From Rhodoblastus acidophilus (GTDB lineage: Bacteria > Pseudomonadota > Alphaproteobacteria > Rhizobiales > Beijerinckiaceae): a stretch of DNA of 64,000 bases. Position 1 is the first letter of the stretch. Each line of letters begins with the position of its first letter. A program made the position numbers and the translations under genes. A model generated the notes under the pieces. The model was given only the letters and a program-made list of their open reading frames with translations. It ran no database searches and was not told where the DNA came from. The stretch is taken from positions 62,001 through 126,000 of the forward strand of contig NZ_FYDG01000004.1 in the NCBI RefSeq assembly GCF_900187365.1, in the 5' to 3' direction. Positions 27,228 to 36,771 of this stretch are shown one piece after another.

Positions 27228-27665
27228 TCAAGCGGCGGAGGACGCCGCCGCCGTCCGGCGCATCTGTCTCAGCGTTTCGCGCAGGCCGGGCAGGTCAATT
27301 GGCTTGATGAAAACCTGCGCGATCTCGATCCCGATGTCCTGGGCGATCTTGCGGGTGTCTTCGATCAATTGTTTCGACGCGCCAGTGACGATCAGCACCT
27401 TCGCGTCTGGGCAGGTCTCCACGATCATGTGAAGCAAGTCGGCGCCGAGCCCGTCGGTCAGGCCGAGATCGACGGTGACGCAATCGAACGGTCGCCGATC
27501 CAGACGCGCCTGCGAAAAACGGGCCTCGGCCTCGGTCACCGAACAGGCTTCCATCGTCTCGTGTCCGGCCTGCACTGCGGTTTTCGCGATCAGGCGACGC
27601 TGGATGAGATCGTCGTCGATCACCAGGGCGCGTGTGACGCGGGCGGAATCGTCGGCTGAATTCAT
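27228..27665 (-). CDS. Single-domain CheY-like response regulator
   Basis: A 145-residue stand-alone receiver domain: acidic triad in VIDDDL, phospho-Asp near residue 66 (VTVDLGL), Thr in VTGAS and Lys near 121 (FIKPID). There is no output domain. It begins 12 bp after the hybrid kinase stop, so it is almost certainly in the same transcript and may accept phosphate from that kinase's Hpt domain. Confidence 0.9.
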   Translation of the reverse strand: MNSADDSARVTRALVIDDDLIQRRLIAKTAVQAGHETMEACSVTEAEARFSQARLDRRPFDCVTVDLGLTDGLGADLLHMIVETCPDAKVLIVTGASKQLIEDTRKIAQDIGIEIAQVFIKPIDLPGLRETLRQMRRTAAASSAA

Positions 27666-27677
27666 GTCGGGGCGCTC

Positions 27678-30326
27678 TCAGGCTGCGAGGATCTTGGCGA
27701 CGTGCGAACGGGCTTCGTCCAGGGCGGCGCGCGCGGCTAGGCCGAGCGTTTCCACATACGGCGCGTCCTCGCGCCCGGCGGCCGCTTCCAGTTCCCGCGC
27801 AATGGCGGCGAGACGGGCCAGCCCCAGGCTCGCGGCGGAGCTTTTCAGCGCATGCGCCTGCCGGCCCGGTTCGCGCAATTCGCCCTTGCGAAGTTCGGCT
27901 TCCAGGATTTCAAGCCGCGCCGAGGCGTCGGTCATGAAATCGCTCAACAGGACGCGGGCGTCCGCGCCGCCGACCTCGGCGCCCAGCAGCGCGAACGACT
28001 CGAAGGCGAAAGCGGGCGCCTCCGGCTCGGCTCCGGACGCCTCGCCCGGCGGCGGCGCGGCGGTTTGCACCATGCCGATCGCCCGAGCCGCCATCTCGCG
28101 CAGCGGGCCGCCGCGATAAGGCTTGGCGAGAAAATCGTTCATTCCCGCCGCGCGGCAGCGGTCGCGGTCCTCCTGGAAGGCGCCGGCGGTCAGCGCCACG
28201 ATCGGCGTGGCGCCGAACGGCGGGGGCAGGGCGCGGATGGCGCGCGTCGCCTCCAGCCCGGTCATGTTGGGCATATGCACGTCCATCAAAATCAGGTCGA
28301 ACGCTTCGCGCGAGGCCGCAGCCAGCGCCTCGGCGCCGTCGCAGGCCTCGACCACACGGGCGCCGGTGCGAGCCAATATGGTCTGGGCGATGGCGCGGTT
28401 GGTGGGATTGTCCTCGGCGAGCAGGATCGAGCGGCCGCTTAAGTTGTGCGGACTCTCGCTGTCGGGGGCGGGCGGCGCGAACACCATCCGCACCGGCTCC
28501 GGTAGGTCGGCGGGCGCGCCGGGCAGGGCGGTCGGACGCTCCGCCGTCTCGGTCGGTTCGATCGCGGCCTCCGCCGAAGCTGGCGCGAAGGGCGCGCGCA
28601 AGGTGAAGGCGCTGCCCTGGCCAAGGGCGCTGTCCACGGCGATGTCGCCGCCCATCTGGCGGGCGAGGCGGCGCGAAATGGCCAGCCCGAGGCCCGTGCC
28701 GCCGAAACGGCGGGCGATGGACGTGTCGGCCTGCCAGAATTCGGTGAAGAGCTTGTTGCGAACCTCCTCGCTCATGCCCGGCCCGGTGTCGCGCACGGTG
28801 AACGAAATCTCGCGGCGACCGTCCTCATGCGGCGGCGTGGCGGCGACTTCGACCTTCACGCCGCCGCTTTCCGTGAACTTGATGGCGTTGGAGAGGAGAT
28901 TGAGCAGGATTTGGCGGAGCCGCGCCGCGTCGCCTTCGACCCGCGGCGGCAGGTCGCCATTGATCCGCAGGTCGAGGTCCAGCCCCTTGTCGGCCGCCTG
29001 CTGGGCCATCAGCGCCACGGCGTTGCGCGCCGTCGCCTCGGGATCGAACACGCGGCTCTCCATCGAGAACTTGTTGGCCTCAAGCTTGGAAAAATCGAGA
29101 ACGTCGTTGATCACCCGCTGCAAATGCTCGCCGCAGCGGGCGATGATCGCCACGGATTCGCGTTGCGGCGGCGGCAAATCCTGTTCGAGCAAGTGATCGG
29201 CCAGCGCCACCACGCCGATCAGCGGCGTGCGGATCTCGTGGCTCATGGCGGCGCAAAAATCGCTCTTGGCGCGGGAGGCTTCGCGGGCCTCGTCGCGCGC
29301 CTGACGCATTTCCGCCGTGCGCGCCGCCACCTCGGCCTCCACCGCATAGCGCCGGTCGACCAGCCAGACGATATTACCGGCGAGAAACAGCCAGGCGACC
29401 AGCAGAACTTCCGGCAACCGCCCGGTCTCCCGGCGCACGAATTCGGGCGTGGCGACCGCCTCGACCAGCCAGGGACGGCCTCCGATCCGCAGCAGGCGCG
29501 AGGTCGCCACGCCGCCCGCGCGCGCGGCGGATTTGGCGGGATAGAGCAGCGCCTCGCCGGGTTCGGCGGCGAGGTCGCGGATCGAGAGGGTGAGATCGGC
29601 GCGTCCTTCGCCGACCCCGGCGTAGCGTTTGACGACGTCGCCGATGCGAAACACGCCGAGCGCCAAACCGCGCAACCGATCCGAGTCGTCGAAAGCGGGA
29701 AAAATCACCAGGAAGCCGATTTCGTCGCGGGAGTCCTGAAGCAGGGTGATCCGGCCGGTCGTTTGCGGCGCGCGGGTGGAGATGGCTGCCTCGATGGCTG
29801 TGAGGCGGGCCGGATCGGAGGCCAGATCGAAGCCCAAAACCGTTTCATGGCCGGTGCGCGGCTCGATCATGGTCACCGGATAATGCCGGGCGCGCTCGCG
29901 CGCCGCCATCATGCCCTGCGCGTCGGGTTCGCTGATGCGAAAGCCGGGAACCTGCGCGGCGAGGGCCGCCTCGAACCGCGCGCGGTCGGCGTTCTCGACC
30001 ACCTGCACCCATTCGAAGGCGTACACCCCCGCGCCGGACGCGAGCAGGGGCGCGGTGAATTTCTGGAACTTTTCCCGCGTGGGGTCATGGACGGCGGTGA
30101 AGAACGAGGCGATCGACTGAACCGATCCGACCGTGGTCAGCAGGCCGGTTTCGAACGCCGTGATGCGCTCGCCGGCGACACGCTCGAACGTGACCTGGAC
30201 CCGGCTGGTTTCGGCCTGATCGCCCACCCGATAGGCGAAGACGGCGGCCACCAGCCCGATCAGGACCACGGCGAAAATCGCCAGGCCGCGCCGGCTCTGC
30301 GCGTTCGGAGGCATGTCGCTCATCAT
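27678..30326 (-). CDS. CHASE-domain hybrid sensor histidine kinase with receiver and Hpt domains
   Basis: An 882-residue membrane kinase built for phosphorelay. TM1 lies at about residues 13-34, a periplasmic CHASE domain at about 40-295 (RITAFETGLL..., FRISEPDAQG) and TM2 at about 303-325. HisKA follows with SHEIRTPL near 360, then HATPase (TGLGLAISRRL), a receiver with Asp in LILMDVHMP near 682, and an Hpt domain with HALKSSAASLG near 825. CHASE domains bind small extracellular ligands, unknown here. The start MMSD was chosen because upstream in-frame sequence is Arg-rich and non-conserved. It is followed by the small receiver gene. Confidence 0.93.
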   Translation of the reverse strand: MMSDMPPNAQSRRGLAIFAVVLIGLVAAVFAYRVGDQAETSRVQVTFERVAGERITAFETGLLTTVGSVQSIASFFTAVHDPTREKFQKFTAPLLASGAGVYAFEWVQVVENADRARFEAALAAQVPGFRISEPDAQGMMAARERARHYPVTMIEPRTGHETVLGFDLASDPARLTAIEAAISTRAPQTTGRITLLQDSRDEIGFLVIFPAFDDSDRLRGLALGVFRIGDVVKRYAGVGEGRADLTLSIRDLAAEPGEALLYPAKSAARAGGVATSRLLRIGGRPWLVEAVATPEFVRRETGRLPEVLLVAWLFLAGNIVWLVDRRYAVEAEVAARTAEMRQARDEAREASRAKSDFCAAMSHEIRTPLIGVVALADHLLEQDLPPPQRESVAIIARCGEHLQRVINDVLDFSKLEANKFSMESRVFDPEATARNAVALMAQQAADKGLDLDLRINGDLPPRVEGDAARLRQILLNLLSNAIKFTESGGVKVEVAATPPHEDGRREISFTVRDTGPGMSEEVRNKLFTEFWQADTSIARRFGGTGLGLAISRRLARQMGGDIAVDSALGQGSAFTLRAPFAPASAEAAIEPTETAERPTALPGAPADLPEPVRMVFAPPAPDSESPHNLSGRSILLAEDNPTNRAIAQTILARTGARVVEACDGAEALAAASREAFDLILMDVHMPNMTGLEATRAIRALPPPFGATPIVALTAGAFQEDRDRCRAAGMNDFLAKPYRGGPLREMAARAIGMVQTAAPPPGEASGAEPEAPAFAFESFALLGAEVGGADARVLLSDFMTDASARLEILEAELRKGELREPGRQAHALKSSAASLGLARLAAIARELEAAAGREDAPYVETLGLAARAALDEARSHVAKILAA

Positions 30327-30595
30327 CGAGGCTCGGTCGGCCCGCGCCGTCCCTGTCCGCCAACGCCGCCTTGATGTCGGCCTTCGGCCTCTGTCGCTCA
30401 GGGGCCGCCCCGGCGTGCGGAAGCCGGGCCGGCGTGATGCCGGGAGGCGCAAGATGCCCGCCGTCGCTTAACGCGAGCTTGATGTGACGCTCTTCTCCGA
30501 CGTCGCGCGTATGGGAATGAAGCTCACGGTTAAGCAGGCCTTCGCTCAGCCGCGCGATTTCCGCGGTTTCTTCACGCGGACGGCGCGCGGCCGCG

Positions 30596-31345
30596 TCAGG
30601 CCGGGGGCTGGTAGCTCAAAACCCGGTCGGTCGGGAAATCGTAAAGCTTTCCGGTCTCCGTCCAGTCGGGGGCGCAGAGCGCGACGAGTTTGGGCGCCAG
30701 GTCTTCCGGCGTCTTCAACGTGTTCGGATCCTCGCCCGGCATGGCGTTGGCGCGCATTTTGGTGCGCAGGGGACCGGGATTGACCAGCATGGCCCTCACG
30801 GCGGAAATATTTTCCGTTTCGGCCGCATAGGCGCGCACCATGGCCTCCAGCGCCGCCTTGGACGCCGCATAGGGGCCCCAATAGGCGCGAACCTTTTGCG
30901 CCACGCCGGATGACAAGGCCACCACGCGACCGGCGTCCGAGGCCTTGAGCAGCATGTCGAGCGAGCGCAGCAAGCGTTGGTTGGCGGTGACGTTGATGGC
31001 GAACACCTGCTCCCACTTGTCGGGATCGCAATGGGAAATGGGCGTGAGCGGGCCGAGGATGCCGGCGTTGGCCACGAAAATATCGAGCCGGCCCCAACGC
31101 TCGTGCAAGGCCGCGCCGAGCCGGTCGAGCGCCTCGAAATCCTTGATGTCGGCGGGGACGAGCGTCGCTTCGCCGCCGGCCGCGCGGATGGCGTCGTCGA
31201 GTTCCTCCAGCGCGCCCTGGGTGCGGGCCAGCGCCACCACATGGGCGCCGCGCCCGGCCAGTTCCAGCGCGACCGCGCGACCGATGCCCCGGGACGCGCC
31301 AGTGACGAGCGCGACCCGCCCGGCGAGAGGCAAAGCGTCTGACAT
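30596..31345 (-). CDS. Short-chain dehydrogenase/reductase
   Basis: A 249-residue classical SDR. The NAD(P) motif TGASRGIGRA is at residue 16, the NAG stretch reads VANAGIL, and the catalytic set is Ser in ALSSG with Tyr-x-x-x-Lys in YAASK. An Arg after the second beta strand (ALARTQ) suggests preference for NADP. ATG 31345 follows GGAGT at good spacing. It lies 31 bp after purF on the same strand, so co-transcription is likely. Substrate cannot be predicted. Confidence 0.9.
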   Translation of the reverse strand: MSDALPLAGRVALVTGASRGIGRAVALELAGRGAHVVALARTQGALEELDDAIRAAGGEATLVPADIKDFEALDRLGAALHERWGRLDIFVANAGILGPLTPISHCDPDKWEQVFAINVTANQRLLRSLDMLLKASDAGRVVALSSGVAQKVRAYWGPYAASKAALEAMVRAYAAETENISAVRAMLVNPGPLRTKMRANAMPGEDPNTLKTPEDLAPKLVALCAPDWTETGKLYDFPTDRVLSYQPPA

Positions 31346-31376
31346 GATGAACTCCATTGATCGGGCTTTCGGAAAA

Positions 31377-32846
31377 TCAGCCGGTTTCGGCCAGAAGCGA
31401 AAGCTGCGCCTTGATATCCGCGCCCTTGAGGTCGGTGAGCGCGGTGGGGTAATCGCCCGTAAAACAATGGTCAGTGAATTGCGGCCGCAGCGGATTGCGC
31501 GCGCCGACGCCCATGGCCTTGTAGATGCCGTCCACCGACAGGAACGCCAGCGTGTCCGCGCCGATCAGCTCGCGCATTTCCGCGAGCGAATGGGTGGCGG
31601 CGAGCAGTTTTTCCCGCACCGGCGTGTCGATGCCGTAATAATCGGGATGGGTGATCGGCGGCGAGGAAATGCGGAAATGCACCTCGCGGGCGCCGGCGTC
31701 GCGCATCATCTGGACGATTTTCACCGATGTCGTTCCGCGAACGATGGAATCGTCGAGCAGGACGATGCGCTTGCCCTCGACCACCGCGCGATTGGCCGAG
31801 TGCTTCATGCGCACGCCCAGTTCGCGGATGGACTGGGTCGGCTGAATGAAGGTGCGCCCGACATAATGGTTGCGGATGATGCCAAGCTCGAACGGAATGC
31901 CCGACGCCTGGGAATAGCCGATGGCCGCCGGCACGCCGGAATCCGGCACAGGCACCACCACGTCGGCTTCAATCGGGTTCTCATGGGCGAGTTGCGCGCC
32001 CATCCGCTTGCGGATGTTGTAAACTGAGCGGCCGTGCACCATGGAATCCGGCCGCGCGAAATAGATGTATTCGAAGATGCAGGGGCGTTCCGACTGGTGC
32101 GGGAACGGCCTGATGCTCTCCACGCCGTCTTCGGAAATCACCACGATCTCGCCATTGGCGACATCGCGCACGAATGTCGCGCCGATAATGTCGAGCGCGC
32201 AGGTTTCCGAGGCGAGAATGTAATGGCCGTCGAGCTGGCCCAGCACCAGCGGACGAATGCCCAGAGGATCGCGCGCGCCAATCAGCTTCTTGTTGGACAG
32301 GGCGACGAAGGCGTAGGCGCCCTCGATCTGGCGCAGCGCCTCGATGAAGCGCTCGACGATCTGGTGTTTGCGGCTGCGGGCGACCAGATGCAGGATCACC
32401 TCGGTGTCCGAGGTCGACTGATAGATCGCGCCGGAGCGGATCAGGTCGCGCCGGATGGTCAGCGCATTGGTGAGATTGCCGTTGTGCGCCACGGCGAAAC
32501 CGCCGGAATCCAGTTCCGCGAACAGCGGCTGGACATTGCGCAGGATGGTTTCGCCGGTGGTGGAATATCGGACGTGGCCGATGGCGCGGTCGCCGGGCAG
32601 GCGCTGGATGGTGGAGGCCTTGGAGAAGGCGTCGCCCACCATGCCCATGCGGCGCTCGGAATTGAAGCGGGCGCCGTCGTAGGTGACGATGCCGGCGGCT
32701 TCCTGACCGCGATGCTGCAGGGCGTGAAGGCCGAGCGCGGTGACCGCGGCGGCCTCGGGATGACCGAAGATACCGAACACGCCGCATTCCTCGCGCAGAC
32801 GGTCCGCGTTCATGTCATCGTCGTCAAGCTCGGAACAATTTGGCAT
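31377..32846 (-). CDS. purF: Amidophosphoribosyltransferase PurF
   Basis: PurF commits PRPP and glutamine to purine synthesis. The N-terminal nucleophile Cys (REECGVFGIFGH) is at residue 21 from this start, implying an N-terminal propeptide that is removed; an in-frame ATG at 32813 would shorten the propeptide. The glutaminase part has HVRYSTTG and AHNGNLTN. The phosphoribosyltransferase part has the PRPP loop VLLDDSIVRGTTS. The 489-residue length is standard. It follows cvpA after 169 bp, as in many proteobacteria. Confidence 0.96.
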   Translation of the reverse strand: MPNCSELDDDDMNADRLREECGVFGIFGHPEAAAVTALGLHALQHRGQEAAGIVTYDGARFNSERRMGMVGDAFSKASTIQRLPGDRAIGHVRYSTTGETILRNVQPLFAELDSGGFAVAHNGNLTNALTIRRDLIRSGAIYQSTSDTEVILHLVARSRKHQIVERFIEALRQIEGAYAFVALSNKKLIGARDPLGIRPLVLGQLDGHYILASETCALDIIGATFVRDVANGEIVVISEDGVESIRPFPHQSERPCIFEYIYFARPDSMVHGRSVYNIRKRMGAQLAHENPIEADVVVPVPDSGVPAAIGYSQASGIPFELGIIRNHYVGRTFIQPTQSIRELGVRMKHSANRAVVEGKRIVLLDDSIVRGTTSVKIVQMMRDAGAREVHFRISSPPITHPDYYGIDTPVREKLLAATHSLAEMRELIGADTLAFLSVDGIYKAMGVGARNPLRPQFTDHCFTGDYPTALTDLKGADIKAQLSLLAETG

Positions 32847-33015
32847 GGCGGCGCTCTCGACGCGCGCCGGCTTGCGGCGCGCGAAATGGGTTCAAAGGCG
32901 CAGAGCGCCCCTCACGAGCCCGGGGTTGAATTTGGAGGTTCAATAGACCGCAATAAGCAAAATAGGAAGGGGTCACAAAAAATTCATCCCCCGAAGCCCG
33001 CAGACAAATTGACGC

Positions 33016-33741
33016 TCACCGGCCGCCGCGCGTCAGCGAGTCCAGCCGGTTGCGGTCCAGACCGCCATCCGCTTTCGGCTCGGGCTTGGCTTGCGGCTTG
33101 GCTCCGGGCGCGGCCGGCGACGGCGTGGCGGGCGCGTCCTTGGGCTCGGCGTCGGAATCGGGCGCGGGCGTCTCCTCGGTGGCGGCCGGCTTGGGTTTCT
33201 TGAACTTGCTGATCAGGCCGTCGGGATCGTCCGGCAGCAGGGCGAGCAACTGGTCGCTGGCGGTTTTCAGCAGCGGCAGGCTCTTGGAATTGGCGAGCCA
33301 GTCTTTTTTCACGCCGGCCGCCTTGTCGGCGCCGGTGACCGCGTCCGGCGCGAGCCAGTTGAGAAAGATGAAGGCGATGGCGCAGAGCAGCACGCCGCGC
33401 CCCAGGCCGAACAGGAAGCCCAGCGATCGGTCGAGCGCGCCAATCTTGGAGTCGAGAATGGCGTCGGACATGCGGATCGTGATGATCGACACCAGAATCA
33501 GCACGATGAAGAAGATCGAGGCGCCGGCGATATAGGGCCGCAGCGTCTCCTTGGCGATAAAGACGGGCGAGCCGGGATCGGCCAGTTTCGGCACCAGCGC
33601 GGGATAGAGATAGATGGCGGCGGCGGCGGCGGCGCCCCATGAAAGAATCGCCATGACCTCGCGGGTGAACCCGCGCAGCATGGCCAGAAGCGCCGAAATC
33701 ACAATAACGGCCAGAACGATCAGGTCGAGATAGGATGGCAT
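33016..33741 (-). CDS. cvpA: CvpA family inner-membrane protein
   Basis: A 241-residue protein with four predicted membrane helices in the first 150 residues (starting YLDLIVLAVIVISALLAMLRGF) and a long disordered Pro/Ala/Lys tail. The RGFTREV motif after TM1 is a CvpA hallmark. CvpA was named for colicin V production but is a general envelope protein in proteobacteria; its molecular role is unclear. ATG 33741 was selected, since upstream in-frame sequence is Arg/Pro-rich and non-membrane. The purF gene follows. Confidence 0.9.
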   Translation of the reverse strand: MPSYLDLIVLAVIVISALLAMLRGFTREVMAILSWGAAAAAAIYLYPALVPKLADPGSPVFIAKETLRPYIAGASIFFIVLILVSIITIRMSDAILDSKIGALDRSLGFLFGLGRGVLLCAIAFIFLNWLAPDAVTGADKAAGVKKDWLANSKSLPLLKTASDQLLALLPDDPDGLISKFKKPKPAATEETPAPDSDAEPKDAPATPSPAAPGAKPQAKPEPKADGGLDRNRLDSLTRGGR

Positions 33742-33853
33742 CGGCGCCTCGGTCAGCAAGCGAATCCGCGCAACACGCGCCGGGCGCTTATAGCCAAAGC
33801 GCCGCGCGGCGTCGACTCGGGTAGGGGGCGAATTCGCGCGCAGGGCGTGCGCG

Positions 33854-35029
33854 TCACCGCACGAGCTTCGGAATCGACGGGGCGTTGCTCCATTTATCGG
33901 TCGAGCAGGTCGCCGTGAGGCTGAAGAAATAGTCGCGCGTGCCGCTCGCGGTCGTGTTGGAATCTTCCCATTCATATTCCGTCGCCACGCTTTGGCCGGC
34001 GTTGGCGGCGTAGCAGGGAAAGGCGCTGAGCAGGCCGATCTTGGTGTTCGACGGTTGCTCGACGCCATTGATGAAGAGATATTGCGAATAGGTCGCGCTA
34101 TTGGTCGAAATCGTCTTGGAATAGCTGCTGAGCGTGCTGGAGCCCTGCACGGCGTTGGTGGAGCAGCCGACGTTTTCGTAGATCGTGCCCGATGACGAAT
34201 AGACCGAGTTGTAAAAACTCTGATTTGCGTCGGAGGGAATTTTATTGGCGGTCGCGTAATAATATTGGTTGAGCGGACATTGCTGGTTGGCGACATCCAT
34301 CGTCAGGTACAGATCATAATAGGGGGTGTTGAACACGATGTTGTTGCTGGCCGTATTGACCTTGGCGCCGATCGAGGCGGCCGCGGTCGTGTTCCAGGAT
34401 GTGGTCACCACGCCGACGCCGGTGTCGCTGACGCCGCTGGTCGGGAAATAGGGAACAGTGGACTTGGGAATGGCCACCATGCTGGTGTTGGTCACCCGGT
34501 AGGTCCAGGTTCCCACAGCGACCGCCGAAGCGGTGGCGGACGGCTTCACCCACAGCCGGATGACCTTGTAGTACCAGCCCTTGGCGTAGCGGAACTGGAA
34601 GGTGATGCTTTGCGGCGTCGCGGGATGCGTCAGAATCGCCGTCGAGGTCAGGTTCAAATTGATCGAATTGACCCCGATGAGCGACAGCAGGCCGGTCGGA
34701 ATGGAAGCGCCGACCGTCGCGGTGACGCCGCCATCCGAATTGGTGACGAAAGTGGCGGCGGCGCCGGCGATCGTCACGCCGTTCGTGGTGGCGTTGGCCA
34801 GGAAATTGGTGGAGGCGGTCGCGGATGACGTTGAGACCGCCTGCAAGGCGGCGCTGTCCAGCGCGGTCTGCAGCATGCTTTTGACTTTCAGCGCGCGCCC
34901 GTAGTCCACAGCAGCGCCCGACAATATCATCAGCGGCAAAATGGCGAAGGCGAATGTAATCGCGACATTCGCCTTGCGGTCGTCAAGAAAACGGTTCAGC
35001 AGCGGCTGAAAAGGCGAGAGAGCGGACAT
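33854..35029 (-). CDS. TadE/TadG-like pseudopilus assembly protein
   Basis: A 391-residue exported protein. Residues 10-45 match the TadE/TadG N-terminus (RFLDDRKANVAITFAFAILPLMILSGAAVDYGRA): a basic start, one membrane helix and the conserved Tyr. The remainder is Ser/Thr/Asn-rich, with a beta-like composition and six Cys outside the helix. TadG-like proteins are minor components around Flp pili. No tad/cpa genes are nearby, so it is an orphan inserted between cvpA and radA. The start has AAGGA before ATG 35029; 35038 is an alternative. Its DNA is less GC-rich than the flanking genes. Confidence 0.75.
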   Translation of the reverse strand: MSALSPFQPLLNRFLDDRKANVAITFAFAILPLMILSGAAVDYGRALKVKSMLQTALDSAALQAVSTSSATASTNFLANATTNGVTIAGAAATFVTNSDGGVTATVGASIPTGLLSLIGVNSINLNLTSTAILTHPATPQSITFQFRYAKGWYYKVIRLWVKPSATASAVAVGTWTYRVTNTSMVAIPKSTVPYFPTSGVSDTGVGVVTTSWNTTAAASIGAKVNTASNNIVFNTPYYDLYLTMDVANQQCPLNQYYYATANKIPSDANQSFYNSVYSSSGTIYENVGCSTNAVQGSSTLSSYSKTISTNSATYSQYLFINGVEQPSNTKIGLLSAFPCYAANAGQSVATEYEWEDSNTTASGTRDYFFSLTATCSTDKWSNAPSIPKLVR

Positions 35030-35244
35030 TCGGACCATCCTTGTTCCAACATCTGATTGGATACAAAAGATAATTTTCCGAATGCTTACGCGGCGTAATG
35101 CAATTTTTATCAACGTAAGGCGCACGCCGTCCGCGCACGCCCGGCTCCGCGCGCCAAGAGGCTGTTTTACATAACCTTACGTCAATGACAGAATGGCGGG
35201 AGGGCGCGGCGGTCGCGCGATTGTTTTTTCGGAGAGACGTCGCG

Positions 35245-36663
35245 TTAACGATCGGCCGGCGCGTTGGGCGCCTTGCGCCCGAGCGCCGCGATCTCGGCGA
35301 TGGCTTCGCCAATATGGCGGATCGCGTTCATTCCCATTCCTTTCGGCGTCTCGCCCTTGGCCGATGCGCGCCCGTCGGCGCCCTGCGGCGCGACGGCGCG
35401 GGAAAAGCCGAGCTTTGACGCTTCCTTCAGCCGCAGGCCGGCATGGGGCACCGGCCGCACCGCCCCGGACAGGCCCACCTCGCCGAAAAACACCATGTCT
35501 TGCGGCAACACGGCGCCGACCAGCGAGGACACCAGGGCCGCCGCCGCCGCCAGATCCGCCGCCGGCTCGGCGATCTTCATGCCGCCGGCGACATTGAGAT
35601 AAATGTCATGCTGTCCGAGTTTCACCCGGCCATGCGCTTCCAGCACCGCGACGAGCATGGACAGCCGGCTCGGGTCCCACCCGACCACCGCCCTGCGCGG
35701 CGTGCCCAGGGCGCTGGGGGCCACCAGCGCTTGGATTTCGACCAGAACGGGGCGCGTGCCTTCCATTCCCGCGAACACCGCCGCGCCTGCCGCCGAACCA
35801 TCGCGGCCCGCCAAAAACAGCGCGGACGGATTGGCGACCTCAGTCAGGCCACCACCGGTCATTTCGAACACGCCGATCTCGTCGGTCGGGCCGAAGCGGT
35901 TTTTCACATTGCGCAGGATACGGAAATGGTGCGACCCGTCGCCCTCGAAGCTGGCGACCGCGTCCACCATATGCTCGACCACGCGCGGTCCGGCGATCTG
36001 ACCGTCCTTGGTGACATGGCCGACAAGAATCACGCAGGCGCCGGAAAGCTTGGCGAAGCGGATCAGCGCCTGCGCTGCGCCGCGCACCTGGGTGACGGTG
36101 CCGGCGGTCGCGTCGGCCGTATCGGTCCACATGGTCTGGATCGAATCGATCACCACCAGGGCAGGGCGCCGGCCAGCCGACAAGGTGGCGATAATGTCTT
36201 CCACCGACGTTTCCGCCGCCAGCTCCACCGGCGCGTCGGCAAGACCGAGCCGCTCGGCGCGCAGCCGCACCTGCGCCGCCGCCTCCTCGCCGGAAATATA
36301 CACGACGCGCTCGCCCTTTCGCGCCAGCATCGCGCAGGCCTGGATCAGCAGGGTGGACTTGCCGATGCCAGGTTCGCCGCCGATCAGCAGAACCGACCCC
36401 GGCACGAATCCGCCGCCGGTGACGCGATCCAGCTCCGCCAGGCCCGACAGGACGCGGGGCGCCGGCTTCGATTCGCCCGACAGGCCCTCAAGCGCGAAGA
36501 TCCGCCCCTTCTTCGCCCCGCGCGCGGCGGCCGCGCCGATCCCGGAGGTGGGCGCCTCCTCGACGAAGGAATTCCATTCGCCACAGGCCTCGCATTTGCC
36601 TTGCCAGCGCGGCGACACGGCGCCGCAGGATTGGCAGATGAAATTCGAGCGGGCTTTGGCCAA
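35245..36663 (-). CDS. radA: DNA repair protein RadA/Sms
   Basis: RadA is a RecA-like ATPase and branch-migration helicase in recombination. The 472-residue protein has the N-terminal zinc finger (CQSCGAVSPRWQGKCEACGEW), Walker A GEPGIGKST near residue 86, the RadA-specific KNRFG motif and a C-terminal Lon-protease-like domain. The frame has no ATG start near the expected N-terminus. TTG 36663 gives MAKARSNF, the conserved RadA opening; the open frame extends to another TTG at 36696 directly after a stop. Confidence 0.95.
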   Translation of the reverse strand: MAKARSNFICQSCGAVSPRWQGKCEACGEWNSFVEEAPTSGIGAAAARGAKKGRIFALEGLSGESKPAPRVLSGLAELDRVTGGGFVPGSVLLIGGEPGIGKSTLLIQACAMLARKGERVVYISGEEAAAQVRLRAERLGLADAPVELAAETSVEDIIATLSAGRRPALVVIDSIQTMWTDTADATAGTVTQVRGAAQALIRFAKLSGACVILVGHVTKDGQIAGPRVVEHMVDAVASFEGDGSHHFRILRNVKNRFGPTDEIGVFEMTGGGLTEVANPSALFLAGRDGSAAGAAVFAGMEGTRPVLVEIQALVAPSALGTPRRAVVGWDPSRLSMLVAVLEAHGRVKLGQHDIYLNVAGGMKIAEPAADLAAAAALVSSLVGAVLPQDMVFFGEVGLSGAVRPVPHAGLRLKEASKLGFSRAVAPQGADGRASAKGETPKGMGMNAIRHIGEAIAEIAALGRKAPNAPADR

Positions 36664-36771
36664 GGCGAAGTTCCAGGATACGCAAAAAGAGAACAATTAA
36701 AGAACATAGGCGCGCAACGATGTCCAGCGCGATTTCGCGCCGCCACGCGCCTTGTCAGGCAAAGCGCAGGC

